Positions 33,953 to 45,266 of a stretch of DNA of 64,000 nt are shown here, one piece after another (position 1 is the first letter of the stretch; every line of letters begins with the position of its first letter). Source of the stretch: Chondrus crispus (Eukaryota > Rhodophyta > Florideophyceae > Gigartinales > Gigartinaceae); NCBI RefSeq assembly GCF_000350225.1, contig NW_005179184.1, positions 1 to 64,000 on the forward strand, written 5' to 3'. The position numbers and the translations under genes were made by a program. The notes below the pieces were generated by a model that was not told the DNA's origin, did not search any database, and saw only the letters and a list, made by a program, of their open reading frames with translations.

Positions 33953-34636
33953 TGTAGTATACCCCCCCCTGGGGCTTTTTAGGTAGATTAGATCAGCAAC
34001 GGGATCTAGTGCTGTAGAGCTCGATGCTCTTCAGTACTACTGCGTGTGGCTACGTGTACCCCTCGGGTACAGGGCGCACGTGTGCACACGTGTACACGTG
34101 TACGCGCGGGACAGAAGCGCGCACACACACGTGTACTGTCGGCCACGATGGCTGACAGTATTACAGTACGGTACGATCCATGCTACAGTAGACCACTACA
34201 GTACTTCGGTACTGTAGTGTTATAGGTTGTTTTGTATATTAAATATGGAGCGGACCGGCGGCAGTGGAGGAGGACAAGCACGGACTTGTCACCCACTGAC
34301 CGTCAAGGTCCGACTTCCCGCTTATTCTAAGGTAACGCTCGCTAATTGCCTTAGAAGCGGCACCGAGCGCGGGTTGAGGACGCGCGCGGTACGCCCACAA
34401 GCCGGCTCCGCCTCCGCCCGTCGGTACTGGATCGTTACCCAGTACCGCGCCGGGGCGTCGAGGCGTCGAACCGCTCGCGCGTACCGTCGTCCTCCCCGTT
34501 CCCGCTCTACCACGCTACCCGGGCCCGCTGCCCGGTGCCGTTAGCTGGTGTCCCGCTTCACCCCCGTCTTCCCGATCGACAAGGGTCTCGGTCGAACTGT
34601 GCATACACCCCTATCGCTGGGGGTGTTTATGGTACA
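33953..34636 (+). repeat. Solo LTR of the chromovirus A/B family, TSD CGACG
   Basis: The 684 bp repeat starts TGTAGTATAC and ends TTTATGGTACA and is similar throughout to 9337-10,002. CGACG lies on both sides (33,948-33,952 and 34,637-34,641). It is inserted in the extra 3' region of copy B. Confidence 0.8.
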
Positions 34637-37600
34637 CGACGTACGAACGCATGGGTAACGATGCGCGAGCTCCGAACTCACGGGGAGCTCCCTACCCACT
34701 CCCTCAATCGACAGAGCGAGCAGGAGCCCCCCCACTGGACCCCTAATCAGCACGGAAACGCCACTCGCGTCAATCCCACGAGCGAATACATAGGCATCCA
34801 CGTAGAGGAAGACGACCCCCCGAAAGGCACAGAGCACCGCCCGCCCTCAGGGTACGCTGGCGACCACGAGAGTCAGAGGGATGCAGGCTACGCAAACGTG
34901 GTCGGGGAAGGACGCGACCGAGAAAGGCAACCGCACGAAGAGGAGCAACATGGCTTGGGGCGGAACGAACCGAACCCCCCGGCCGCACGAACGGAAGACA
35001 CGGGTGGTGTCTGGGCGAGAAGGGGAGCATATACGGACTCGCTCCCTGCCTCACGATACAGAAGCTGGGCTGATGACGATCCTGCGCTAGGGACGACGTC
35101 CCGCTCCCCCTACACGTGAAGCACCCTGCTGCGCTCCGTACGACCGGAGGACGGAGGTGGAACTCCGCAGGGTGAACGAGACCCTCCTCAATGCAGCATG
35201 GAACATGGTCAGACGACGAGGACGTCCTCTACTCGTGCTGTCTCTAAGCTGGCGCGACGACGAGAGTGTCCCCTACGCGAAGGCGCGAGGGCCCAACGCC
35301 CCCGCCGTGCGCGATTGCGAGAAGGAAAGGGGTCGGCACGGCCCCGGGCACTACCGGGCAATAGTATAAGGCACGACGGCGGACGCGTCCGAAGGATATG
35401 GACAACTGGCGGCAAACGTATGCCGCATGCCCGAAAGCACCGGGGCCGACGCACGGTAGCCGGCCATACAGATTGCCCAAGTGGCGGCAAGAACACCGCT
35501 GAGGGGGCCATGGGCCGGATGCATAAGTACACCGCCGCGATGTGAGGCGTTGCATGGGACGACGAGGTCCCCGCGCGCGGCATGCCCCCTTTGCAGGGCA
35601 CCAGACACCACCCAGGGAGTTGGCGCGACAAACGTGGCCACGCCGTATTCGGTGACGAATAAGGGAGGTGAGGATAGCCACCCGGGGCGGATTCGCGAGC
35701 GTCGAGGTGGGTGGCAGAAGCGTGAAGAGATATGGAGTGGTCCTACCCACCTGAGGGGTTGGACGACCAACCTATCCCACCAACAACAAACGGCGCGGGC
35801 TCCCACGCGACAGCAATGCAGAAGGCAGAATGGTTCGCCTCCCCGTCGCTCCCGGGCACGCGCACGGGCACGTGACGCGGACAATACGCACAACCCACGG
35901 ATTTTGCGAGCTCCACGTCCCGGCACGACGGACGCACGGGGGGAACGGGTACTGCAACCTCTACCACTTCCCTCCCCGTCGAGTGTTTCGGACGCCACCA
36001 CTCCGCGGAGGGCGTTTCGACCGGTGAGCTACGCATGCCCCGGAGCAGCCCGCCTGTACGGAAAGCGAAGCGGACAAGCATAGAAGTTGCCCTAGCGGCT
36101 TTACGGAGATTGCTATGCCACCCTTGGACGAGGTGGAAACGGAGCTACCTCGCCATCCGAGTTACTGTCCCCAGGGTGATTACGTTCTGGGGCCGGGGGC
36201 TCCTCCTGGCGGTACGAGCCACTAGTCTAACGCCGTCCTTCGTCGCGCGGTGCTTCTGCCTTTCTGATCGTTCTTCACTGTGACGGGACCAACGATGTTC
36301 CGGCCCCGTGCGGTCGGAAGGGGGGACGTACCCCACGTCTTCACAGGGGTCCCGGAGAGACTGCCGCGGCGCCGAGGTCGGCGGAGGATGAGAAGACGAG
36401 CCCACAAGGAGGGACCGGAGCTCGTCACGTTCACGTCGGTACCGATCCCACTCCGCACTGGCGCGTTCCAGGCAGCTGGCTTGGTTAAAGGAGGTCGTAC
36501 GTAGACCCTCCAGTTCGCTCTGCGCCCTCTGTAGCTGCGAGGAGAAGGCAGCTCGTTCCGACCCAAGGCGACACGCCTCGGCACTACGGGGCAAGTACCA
36601 TGCTGCTAAGGTGCTGAGCAAGCCACCGACCCGCCACGTACGTTCTGTCGAGCTCTCCAACGCCCGAGCAAGGTCAGGAACGGCCTTGACTTCCTCCGGC
36701 GTTAAAGTGAGGTGCTGGACCGGACGTTCCCTTGCGAAGAGCCCTCCGGCCGTGCTCAGAGGAAGAAGAGGCGGCGCAATGGACCCCATAGTAGCACAGT
36801 AATTCGCGTCGGAGGTGAGCGGAGTGCGAAAAGGATTCGACCCAACGAACGGAGTCGCACGAGTATCGCTATCAAGGTCCTTATATCGCTTCCTCCGGGC
36901 CTCCCGAGCCGCGGATCCAACGCCGCCACCACCGGTGTGGCCACTGCCGGATTGATTGGGGCGGGCCACGAAAGTGTCTGCACGCCAGGAACACGCTTCG
37001 GATTCCAGTAGTGTAATCCGTCCAGGAGCGTTGATAGAACTCTGCCTTGTCGAGGGACCGGTGCATCACGTCGAGCACGAAGGAATAAGACCACGGCACG
37101 TGCTGTGTACCCTGCTCGAGCGGGTGAAACGGTACGTCGGGGAGCTTCAGGGCGACCCTCCCGAGGAAGGACAGCACCGCACCGGGATGTACGAAGACTC
37201 GTCCGTTGATGGAGATCTCGTTTACGAACGCGTTTCCAACGGACCAAGCCCACTCCCGCTCGACGTTATAGAGGAGCTCATGGCGTGCGGGATGTGGGGG
37301 GTCCTCACAAGCGAACCCGAAGTGTTTTAGAGCGTATGGGAGTAACACGTGTACTCCCAGGGACGGAAAAGCGTCCAGAATCGTTTCCGGCAATCCCGGG
37401 AAGTCGCTCTTCGATATCCCTCGCTCGAACGAGGCCGACTGGAGGACGCGACCATCTGCCTCCCCCGCCTGACGATAAGCCGAACAGTCATGCGGAGCCA
37501 CGGCGATGGAATACAGCCGCATTAACGAACAGGCGGACTTCTGTAGAGCCAGCCGCGTCTTAGAGTACGCATACGGCCGGGAGCTCACGTACAGCCCCGG

Positions 37601-38763
37601 CACTTCAGCAAGGACAAATCGTCGAGGCGCACCGGGGCCTGGGTGGAACAAGTACACCGCCATGCGGTCGACGTATTCCACCTCCTCTAAACTGTAGGCG
37701 AACGTTCGATCACTCGGAATCTCGTCCGGTAGCTGATACGGAGCGTCGCTCCCCTCGGCCAGCAAACGTGCCAAGGCGAGCGAGGCCTCTTCGGCCGGTC
37801 CCTCCTCATATATTGTGCGAATACGTAACATGTCGGGACGAACTTGCGTCCTCGAGAGGATGTCGCCGACGGTGATTCCGGACTGGGCGTGACGACGCCA
37901 GGCATACCTCAGACGGCTGAGAGGGAGAGGCGTCGACCGCTCGAGCGGCAAGCCTAACCACAACGTAGTGGTTGCTGCGGCCTCCTGATCGATGCCACCA
38001 CTATCCCGAGTCAACTCGGGAAGAGCCCCAGGACGCCGACAACTCCCACAAGCCCCGTACGAACCCGGAACCGCCCTGTACGTCTCACTCCCGCGTACCG
38101 ACGCGGATGCTCCACGACGCTGCTCACCCCCAAGGGGCCTGGCTCGTGCCAGGCCCGCTCGACGCCTCCGTCCGCGTCCCCCGGATCTCCACGGCGAACA
38201 GCACCCTCGACGGGCGGGTCGGACTGTGGCGTGATCACGGGGGCAGCGAGAGCAACGACACCCAGCTCCGCAGACAATGTGGATTCGCGCGAGCGGCGTC
38301 CCTGTTGAAACGGAGGCAGGGACGTCGCCGCGCGTACAGTAGGCGCGGCATGATTCGGAGGACGCCCGCCTCTCGGCGCGACCTCGGCAATCGGGTCAGT
38401 ACCCGCGGTGGCCGGAGTAGAAGGACGGGGGTCAGTGCCCCCGTCCGGCAGAAGACGGTGAATGACAGGCACCGACGTCGGCGGATCCGACATGACGGAG
38501 AAAACAACGGACGTCGCGACGAGGGCGGCGCGGGGAGGCGGTGAGACCGCCACGCGGAACGGAAACTCCAAGCGGAGGAAGCCGTCTGCTCGCGAGGCCC
38601 AAGGGAAGAGGCGCAAGGCGGATAGGGAGAGACGATCGGTTAGCGAGCGCACGACCGCGCGTCGCGATGAAGAGGATAAGGACCACTGGAGGCGGTCGTG
38701 AGGGCTAAGAGGAAGGCGGGTGATATCTACAAGCTCGGGCATTTCCACTCCCCTCAAGCACGT
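34637..38763 (-). other. Extra 3' region of copy B with long antisense frames
   Basis: About 4.1 kb lies between the solo LTR and the second purine tract. Minus-strand frames run 36,145-36,969 (274 codons) and 36,881-38,014 (377 codons), overlapping, with another at 38,011-38,781. They start with non-ATG codons; the first in-frame ATGs are near 36,789 and 37,831. The 377-codon frame has a protein-like mix, with aromatic-rich stretches such as VPWSYSFVLDVMHRSLD. I recognise no family. They may be antisense accessory frames of the retroelement or belong to another element inserted backwards. Confidence 0.35.
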
Positions 38764-38795
38764 GTGGACGTGGACGTCCACGCATGAGGGGGGGG
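38764..38795 (+). promoter_or_regulatory. Stem-loop plus purine tract 2 of copy B
   Basis: GTGGACGTGGACGTCCAC contains the perfect palindrome GTGGACGTCCAC. It is followed by GCATGAGGGGGGGGGG and directly by the LTR start TGTAGTATAA. Confidence 0.6.
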
Positions 38796-40468
38796 GTGTA
38801 GTATAACTACCAAAAGAATTAGATTAGAAATTGGATCTGTCTCTGTAAGGAACGGACCTTACAGAAGGCCTGTACCACACGTGTAGGGGCGCACGCGCTC
38901 CCACGTGTACCATACGTGTATGACGCGTATACATTCAGCCCTGTCCGCTGACAGTGCCGACTACTGTAGTACCGCATAGTACAGTACGTACTGTAATAAG
39001 TTACGATAGACTAATTGTATATTAAATAACGGAGCGGACCGGCGGCGAAGGGGGACAAGCACGGACTTGTCCACGACCTACCGCCTAGATCCGTCTTCCA
39101 GCTTAACTAACACGCGCGATCCGCCTTCGCGCGCGTTAACCGGGACAAAGCGGGTAGGGGACACGCGCGTACGCGAGCGAGCCTAGATGTAGTGCAATAC
39201 GCACCTGAAAAAGGGGGTGAAAAGAAAGGAAAATATTTGGATATGAAAAGTAGTCCGGGTTGGGGGACACACGTGTGAATAATTGCACAGTTTTAATTTC
39301 TAATTATTTTATTTTATTTAGTTAATTAGTTAGCATTAATTTCGCTGACATTAGATTAGATTTAGGATCTAGCGCCGCGGGCTACTGTAGTGGCTCCGGC
39401 GGGGCGATATATACCTTAGCCCTCTGACCACCAAGTCAGTAAAGGTAACCCGAGTTGCCAGAGTTGAATGTCGCCTTGGTCGAAGTCCGTCTCTACCAAG
39501 ATGCTCCCTTTTACCTAAGCCTACGGCATCCTTTGCGCTCGGGGGTTCCCTTCTCTTTTTCCTTTATTTCCTTATTCATTTCTACTTCTATTTCTATCTT
39601 TTCCTTAATTGTGTTGGTTCCATTGGAGTCGGTTGCGACCGATCCGGTGTAGGTGTTTTAGCCATCGGGCAACACGTCGTGTAGCGCTGCTACTGTTTCA
39701 AGTTCCGTCGGAAGGCTGTTGCGACGACGCCTCCGTCGAAGGTCTTACTGTATAAGACAGAGTTGGTACCACCTACCGCGATTGCGATCGCGATGGTGAG
39801 GGTGTTTCTAGCCATCGGGCAACACGTCGGTAGTAGCGCTGCTGCACAATTACGATCCCGTCGGGTAGTGCTGAGCAAGCCCCCGTCGAAGACCTTGAAT
39901 TATACCCAAGGTGCTGAAGACGCTCGTCGAGCATTGGCCTTACAACCCAGCGAACCGCGGTTACATCCTCGTAGACAAGCCCAACCCGCACTCGCCGAGC
40001 GCTCAAGTCTTCACAAGTCTCTACCACCAATTTCCTCCCGGGCCGGGCATCTTTCCTTACCCCCCCCGTCGGAGTTGAGCTACCGTGGGCCTCAAGCCCA
40101 CACAAGGGGAAAGGGAGTCTCGAACGCTCCGTAGCGCGTGCCATCGGCAGTTGTTGTTGTTGCTGTTGTTGTTTTCTTCTTTTTGTTTGACCGTCGGACT
40201 GTGTTCGCGGCCTGCCAGGCACATTGCACTACACTAGATCCGCCTCCGCCCGTCAGTGCTGGTACGTTACCCAGCGCTGCTCCGAGGCGTCGAGGCGTAG
40301 ATCGGCCCTCGCGTACGCTCGTCCCCGACCGTCCCGCTCTGCCACGCTACCAGGGCCCGCTTCCCTGTCTCGTTAGCTGTGTGTTCTCCCCGTCTTCTCG
40401 CCCTCTTCCAGGGTCTCGGTCGAGCTAAAGCATACACCCCTCCACGTCAGGGGGGTGTTTATGCTACA
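38796..40468 (+). repeat. 3' LTR of copy B, split by a solo LTR
   Basis: The two halves, 38,796-39,187 and 40,238-40,468, together make about 620 bp and match the copy A LTR. The right half ends TTTATGCTACA. The insert at 39,188-40,232 separates them. Confidence 0.75.
39188..40232 (+). repeat. Solo LTR of the G family inside the copy B LTR, TSD CTAGA
   Basis: The 1045 bp repeat has ends TGTAGTGCAATACG and CATTGCACTACA and is in the opposite orientation to the G2 LTR. CTAGA flanks it on both sides (39,183-39,187 and 40,233-40,237). A TATATACC promoter-like box is near 39,409. Confidence 0.85.
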
Positions 40469-40489
40469 GAAGAAAGAAGCACGGCCCAC

Positions 40490-41009
40490 CCACGGTGCCG
40501 AGCACGGGCTCGAGGTAGCGGTGGTAGAGCGGGATCCGGGAGGACGTGCGCATGCGCGAGCGGTTCGACGCTTCGACGCCCCGGAGCAGTACTGGGTGAC
40601 GATCCAGTACCGACGGGCGGAGCCGGAGCCGGCTCGTGAGCGTGCTGCGTGCGTCCTCAACCCGCGTGCGGTGCTACTCTCAGGTAACTGAAAGAAGTCC
40701 CTGAAAGTAAACGGGCGGACCAAGGTGGAGGATCCTTGACAAGTCCGTGCTTGTCCCCCTTCCACCGCCGGCGGCCCGCTCATATTTAATATACAGAGTA
40801 ACCTATCATAACATTACAGTAGTGCAGGTCGGCCTACACTGTAGTGCTGTCAGCCGTCGGGGCTGACAGCATACGTGTCGTACACGTGGGTACGCGCGTC
40901 CCTGTACACGTAGGGTACACGTGTGCGCGCGGGCTGAGGTACTGTAGAGCTCGGGCTCTCCAGTTGCAAATATAATCTAAATCTAATTCAGTGAGGGGGA
41001 TATGCTACA
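40490..41009 (-). repeat. Inverted partial LTR of the chromovirus A/B family
   Basis: The reverse complement starts TGTAGCATA at 41,009 and follows the family LTR down to about 40,490, where its 3' end is missing. It faces the copy B 3' LTR, giving a head-to-head inverted pair about 20 bp apart. Confidence 0.7.
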
Positions 41010-41166
41010 CGTACCACCATACCCAGACGCAAGACGACGAGGGTGGATTTTGTTGACTGCTCGTTCGTGTATGTCACAAAGGTCGTAAGAGATTGTCGCA
41101 AAGCCGCAAGAGATGGTAGGCCTGGTTTCTGTGTAGATTACTGGCGCCCCAAGCTCAGTAATCGGA

Positions 41167-41832
41167 ATGAGAGAACTGAGAAGACTTGCTACGCAGTTCA
41201 GAAGAAATTTGCTTCAATTAAGACGTTCATTCAAGAAGTTACGCTTTGCTGATGCTTCGTTCAGCTCACTCGGCCGCGTGGATGTACCGCTACTGACTCC
41301 AGACCGTATTCCTCCGATTTTCATCACTATGGACGTCGTTTCAGCTGATGTCCTAGCTCTCCTTGGCCTCGATGTGCTAGGTGCCGAGTCTCTGGTTGCT
41401 AACACATTTGAGGACAGGCCGCGGAAGAGAGTAAAGATCTCCAATCTCAAAAGGGCCGGTGGGAAGCAGATGGAAGACGTTATCGTTGATGCCTGGTCTG
41501 TTCCACTGTCCAGACATCTCGGACACATATACACCTCTTTTGGTTTTGCTCCTCGCATGTAATTTACTCGCATGCAGTTAATGAAGCTCCACAAGCAGTT
41601 CGCTCACCCCTCTGCCCAGAAGCTTTGTAGCTTGTTGAAATGTTCTCGACCGGAGGACACCACGCCCGAAACACTCCGCATTTTGGAAGACTTGGCTAAG
41701 AGATGCGATCCATGCCAACGGACCCAGAGAGGTCCCAAGCGCTTCCCTGTTTCCTTTGGGGCAGAGAATGTTCGCTTCAACGAACGACAAGTGGGATCCT
41801 CAGCTTGCCCACATCTTCGAATATTTGCTTGA
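41167..41832 (+). pseudogene. Ty1/copia-like pol fragment
   Basis: One piece resembles the retropepsin region (ITMDVVSADVLALLGLDVLG). A second resembles the integrase zinc-binding H-H-C-C module (KLHKQFAHPSAQKLCSLLK, then CDPCQRTQRGPKRF). No LTR or reverse transcriptase is visible nearby. It is an old broken fragment. Confidence 0.55.
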
Positions 41833-42172
41833 GAGTGGTGAAGGATTTTGGGTACCTGACATAGTAGTCCCTAACCTTCAGCCCCTCTTCGTTTTGGTAC
41901 AATGCTGCAACACCAGTCAAAAGGGAAGCTGGTACGCAGCTCCCGTTATTATCGACCACGAGATTTGGGCCGAATGTTCGAACCTGGAAGCGCCGTGCAT
42001 TGCTTATGTGTCCCCTAGCACCGACGCCGCCTATTACAACTGGAACGCCTTTGTTATTACGAAGCCATTTGACCAATCCATGCAGTAGATGCTTCTGCAT
42101 CGCCTCTTTGTCTCCAGGCTTGAAATTAGAGACGTCGACGCGGCAAAGAGCCGAGAGCGTCCACAGGGACAC
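41777..42172 (-). CDS. Unknown minus-strand frame, possible element fragment
   Basis: A frame of about 130 codons includes PNLVVDNNGSCVPASLLTGV and a Lys/Tyr-rich end. The amino-acid mix is protein-like, but I do not recognise it. It overlaps the end of the copia-like fragment on the other strand and lies in repeat-rich DNA, so a remnant of another mobile element is the simplest reading. Confidence 0.3.
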   Translation of the reverse strand: MSLWTLSALCRVDVSNFKPGDKEAMQKHLLHGLVKWLRNNKGVPVVIGGVGARGHISNARRFQVRTFGPNLVVDNNGSCVPASLLTGVAALYQNEEGLKVRDYYVRYPKSFTTLKQIFEDVGKLRIPLVVR

Positions 42173-42841
42173 TCGAAATGTGCTTTCGGAGAGTGGCCAG
42201 AAGCTCTCGTGCCCCCGTTGAGGCCGGTAGCCCCGTATAGTTTCCTCTCATCGAGACGCCGCGTACTGTTGTCAGTTTCACCATACCCCACAACCACTCG
42301 GTCGACAACAAAGGGAGAACTTGTCATCTGCGCGAAGTTACTACGGATTCGCAGGCTTCTCCGGAGGTAGGCAAGGACTCCTGTTCGCAACGCGTGGAAG
42401 ACAGGGGATGTGGGATGGTCAACCGAGGGACTGCAGGGGATTTCGAGGCGAAATGGGAGGGAATACGTGAATGGATGTGGCAGCGATAACATTGGTGAAA
42501 AATCCGAGCAACGTGGTGTTATAGCCAATAACCCTTTTTTGCAACAAGTAACTGGCCGAACGAAAGGCGGGACTGTCACGCCAAGTGTACAAATGATGTA
42601 CACGGATGGATAATCGCCGTCAACCAGTTAGGGTTATTTCGTTCTCGCCGTCGCCTTACAGCGACGGCGCCCAGTACTGTGTTGTTAGGGTTAACGTAGT
42701 ACATAATACTGTACCCTCTATGCTCCTGGGTCTACATACTCGAGAGGCAAGAGGAAGAGGAAGTAAACACAAAACGTTTGGTTCTTCACCGGCGCGTGCG
42801 GCGTTCGGCCTCGATTGCTATTCCTACTTCTCCCGTATCTA
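42173..42841. other. Non-coding stretch left of the pogo-like element
   Basis: I see no supported gene here. It contains short AT/GC mixed sequence and the TA that forms the target duplication of the next element (42,840-42,841). Confidence 0.5.
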
Positions 42842-45264
42842 AAGGGGGGCTACCCTAATGTTTGGAACGGGAATCAAAAAGTAAATGAAAAATCTACTTC
42901 TCGGTGGGGTTAGGGGGTGATTTTCACAGTGCTGTCAGCCTCATGGAATGCACAATTCTATTCTCAATGACGAACAAAAAAGAACAGGAACACGCGTTAC
43001 GGCACCAGCATAACTCTGCGATGGAATTTTCTACCTCGCCGGAGTTAAAACGCCCTAAAGATCGAACACCAGAACCAATTTATTTAGAAAAACATCAGCG
43101 GTTGAAACAAATTCCGGCGCCACGTCATCATGCTAGATGAGTCTGCGAGACCTCTGTACTTTTTCCAGCGCATCCTGGCGCTTCATAGCAACCCTGTGAC
43201 GTGCAATAGCCCTCCTCTCCTCCGAAGATCTGACCGTTCTCTTCAACTGAACAACGCTCACTCCGATTGCCTTCGCCCGGCGCAACCAAGCCGATTCTTG
43301 GAGACGGGTCACCTCAGCTCTCAACTTGTTCTCGCGCCATGCTGTGTTCATCGCTGTCTGTGCAGCACGCAGATCTTTCTCAACCTTTTTTGAAAGGTCC
43401 GTCGCACGCTTATCGGGCGCGAGTGCTAATGCACGATCTGACGTCAGCACTGCTCCCTGGGTAGTGTCTACAAAGCCACTTTCGCTAACCTTAGCGTCTT
43501 CCCCCAAAATTACTGAGCGCATTTGAAGGCGCTTCTCTTCGAACAAACTGGTCATCTCTGTTACAGTCATGGTGACACTGAGGTCGTGCGCGGAACGCGG
43601 TCGGGGCACAGAAAACAATTGGGAAAAATCTAACGGGACGATTGCAGCTCGGCGGAATCCGGAAACAATATTGGACTGGTTAAAGGCCTTTTCGTAGGCG
43701 TAATTTAGCATTCTGAAAAAGTAGTAAGCATCCCATTTATCCTCCCCATTTTGTGTCACAGCCATGTTCAAAGCTTCATTCAGAGCTGCTTTAAACGGCG
43801 AGAAGACACAAACATCCAAGGGTTGAGTTTTCCCTGAGGTATGCGCAGGAAGCGCGTAAACAATAATGTTGTTCTTGTGTAGAATGTCCAAAACAGTCAC
43901 AGACATATGTGACCTGTACCCGTCATAAATTAGTAGCAGCTTCCGGTTGTTTGCGGTGAGGTCTTTGGTGTCTTGAACAAAGCGCACAGCCCAATTTAAA
44001 AAATTGAGGGAGTCCACACCTCCGATCTCTTCTCTCATCGTAACAATTGAACCTCGGGGCAAACTGTCTGCATATGTCTCAACACAAGACAATCCATTCT
44101 TCACGGAAACTCGATACGGCAGACGTTTTCCCTTAAATACGAATAGCGGAGCACCCATGTCTCCGGACGCACTAATCACAGGCATCATGGTCACGCGGTT
44201 GGTGTTCAAAAAGGTACCTGTTCGTGCATCCCATGCCCCTGCTCTTGTCATATAAACCCGAGCAGTTTCTTTGCCATTCGCATCCTTTCCCAGTGTTGCG
44301 CCGGTCTCGTCCAGATTCCAAATTCTCGAAGCGTCAATACTGTGTTCTGAAATGATCTTGTCAAGCGTCGCAATGTGCGTCGTCAATGTATCAGCGTTGC
44401 ATGCGCGGAAACGGTTAGCCTCCTGACGATGGGGTCGGGCAAAACGTAACATATCTTTGTGCCGCTTGGTGAAGTTACGCAAAAATTTGGGCCCTGGTGA
44501 CCCGTTTTTAAATGGAAGGAACATGCGTCGAGGAGCGGCCATACGACATATAATCATTTCAACCGCTTCCTTAAGATGTGCCCGACGCAACGGGATCCCT
44601 TGTTCGGCGTAGCGGGCTAGCAGCGTAACTACTAAATTCTCCTCGTGCGCAGTTAATGCGGTGAGTCGGCCTGGGCGTTTTGCTGTTTTGATGCGCAACG
44701 GATCGCGGTTGACGTGGTTGTAGATGATGGACATTGGAAAGTGGAACTGTGCGGCAGCGGAGCGTTATGTTTGCACCCCGAGGACTGCTTTGACGGCACG
44801 CTGCAGTCTTGAGTTTTCGGAAGAGTGCTTCGATCGCTTGGTCATTTTTGTGACCACCAATGCAGGCGTGAAGGTCTCGAGACTAGAATGCCTTGAAGTC
44901 GCTCCCTGTGTGTTCCATGAAACGATGGTCCTTTTATACTGCGTTTGGTGTGGATGCCATGCGGACTTTTGGCGGGACGTCTGAATTTTTGCGCGCCCAT
45001 CGGTGTTTGTGTTTTGAAAGGCCCGCCTCTTTTGGCAGCGAAATAGAGGAATTGAAACAAGTGATGTCCTTAATGTAAATTGGTGCGTGGTATTGTTTGC
45101 GCAGATTTTTTTTGAATCTATCCACAAGGAATTGAGCCATTGGCTTTTTAGGAACTTGTTGAGCATTGTTTGCTGTCTTTGGCCCGATATGGGGATAAAA
45201 GTTCGCAATATTTGGGATGTTCAGGTAATTAGGGCGTGTTCCAAAAATTAGGGCACCCCCCCTT
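42842..45264 (-). mobile_element. pogo/Tigger-like DNA transposon, complete-looking
   Basis: The element is 2.42 kb. The left end AAGGGGGGCTACCCTAATG and the reverse complement of the right end AAGGGGGGGTGCCCTAATT form an inverted repeat of about 27 bp with a few mismatches, continuing with TTTGGAAC on both sides. TA flanks both ends (42,840-42,841 and 45,265-45,266), the target duplication of the Tc1/mariner/pogo group. It contains one intact transposase gene. About 530 bp upstream of that gene up to the right TIR hold its presumed promoter. Confidence 0.85.
43133..44734 (-). CDS. pogo/Tigger-family (DDE_1) transposase
   Basis: The protein has 533 residues and starts with ATG at 44,734. The N-terminal 110 residues have the helix-turn-helix character of CENP-B-type DNA-binding domains. 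The catalytic triad is visible as WNLDETG (Asp142), LLIYDGYRSH (Asp271) and SGKTQPLDVCVFSPFK (Asp307), which is the DDD arrangement of pogo/jerky transposases. The C-terminal third is basic and helical. The frame is uninterrupted and lies between matching TIRs, so the element may be autonomous. The enzyme is expected to cut and paste the element at TA sites in the nucleus. Confidence 0.88.
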   Translation of the reverse strand: MSIIYNHVNRDPLRIKTAKRPGRLTALTAHEENLVVTLLARYAEQGIPLRRAHLKEAVEMIICRMAAPRRMFLPFKNGSPGPKFLRNFTKRHKDMLRFARPHRQEANRFRACNADTLTTHIATLDKIISEHSIDASRIWNLDETGATLGKDANGKETARVYMTRAGAWDARTGTFLNTNRVTMMPVISASGDMGAPLFVFKGKRLPYRVSVKNGLSCVETYADSLPRGSIVTMREEIGGVDSLNFLNWAVRFVQDTKDLTANNRKLLLIYDGYRSHMSVTVLDILHKNNIIVYALPAHTSGKTQPLDVCVFSPFKAALNEALNMAVTQNGEDKWDAYYFFRMLNYAYEKAFNQSNIVSGFRRAAIVPLDFSQLFSVPRPRSAHDLSVTMTVTEMTSLFEEKRLQMRSVILGEDAKVSESGFVDTTQGAVLTSDRALALAPDKRATDLSKKVEKDLRAAQTAMNTAWRENKLRAEVTRLQESAWLRRAKAIGVSVVQLKRTVRSSEERRAIARHRVAMKRQDALEKVQRSRRLI

Positions 45265-45266
45265 TA

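Larger units (their letters stand above)
28647..40468 (+). mobile_element. Ty3/gypsy chromovirus copy B, broken and interrupted
   Basis: This is the same family as copy A. It begins part-way into pol at the edge of the G2 LTR, runs through the end of pol (32,075), a stem-loop and purine tract (32,056-32,087), an extra 3' region of about 5 kb once insertions are removed, a second stem-loop and purine tract (38,764-38,795), and a 3' LTR (38,796-40,468). Three solo LTRs are inserted in it (32,862-33,828; 33,953-34,636; 39,188-40,232). The coding part carries several breaks. Confidence 0.75.

Noticed and set aside
42620-42700. Telomere-like TTAGGG units
   Set aside because: Isolated single units, not an array.
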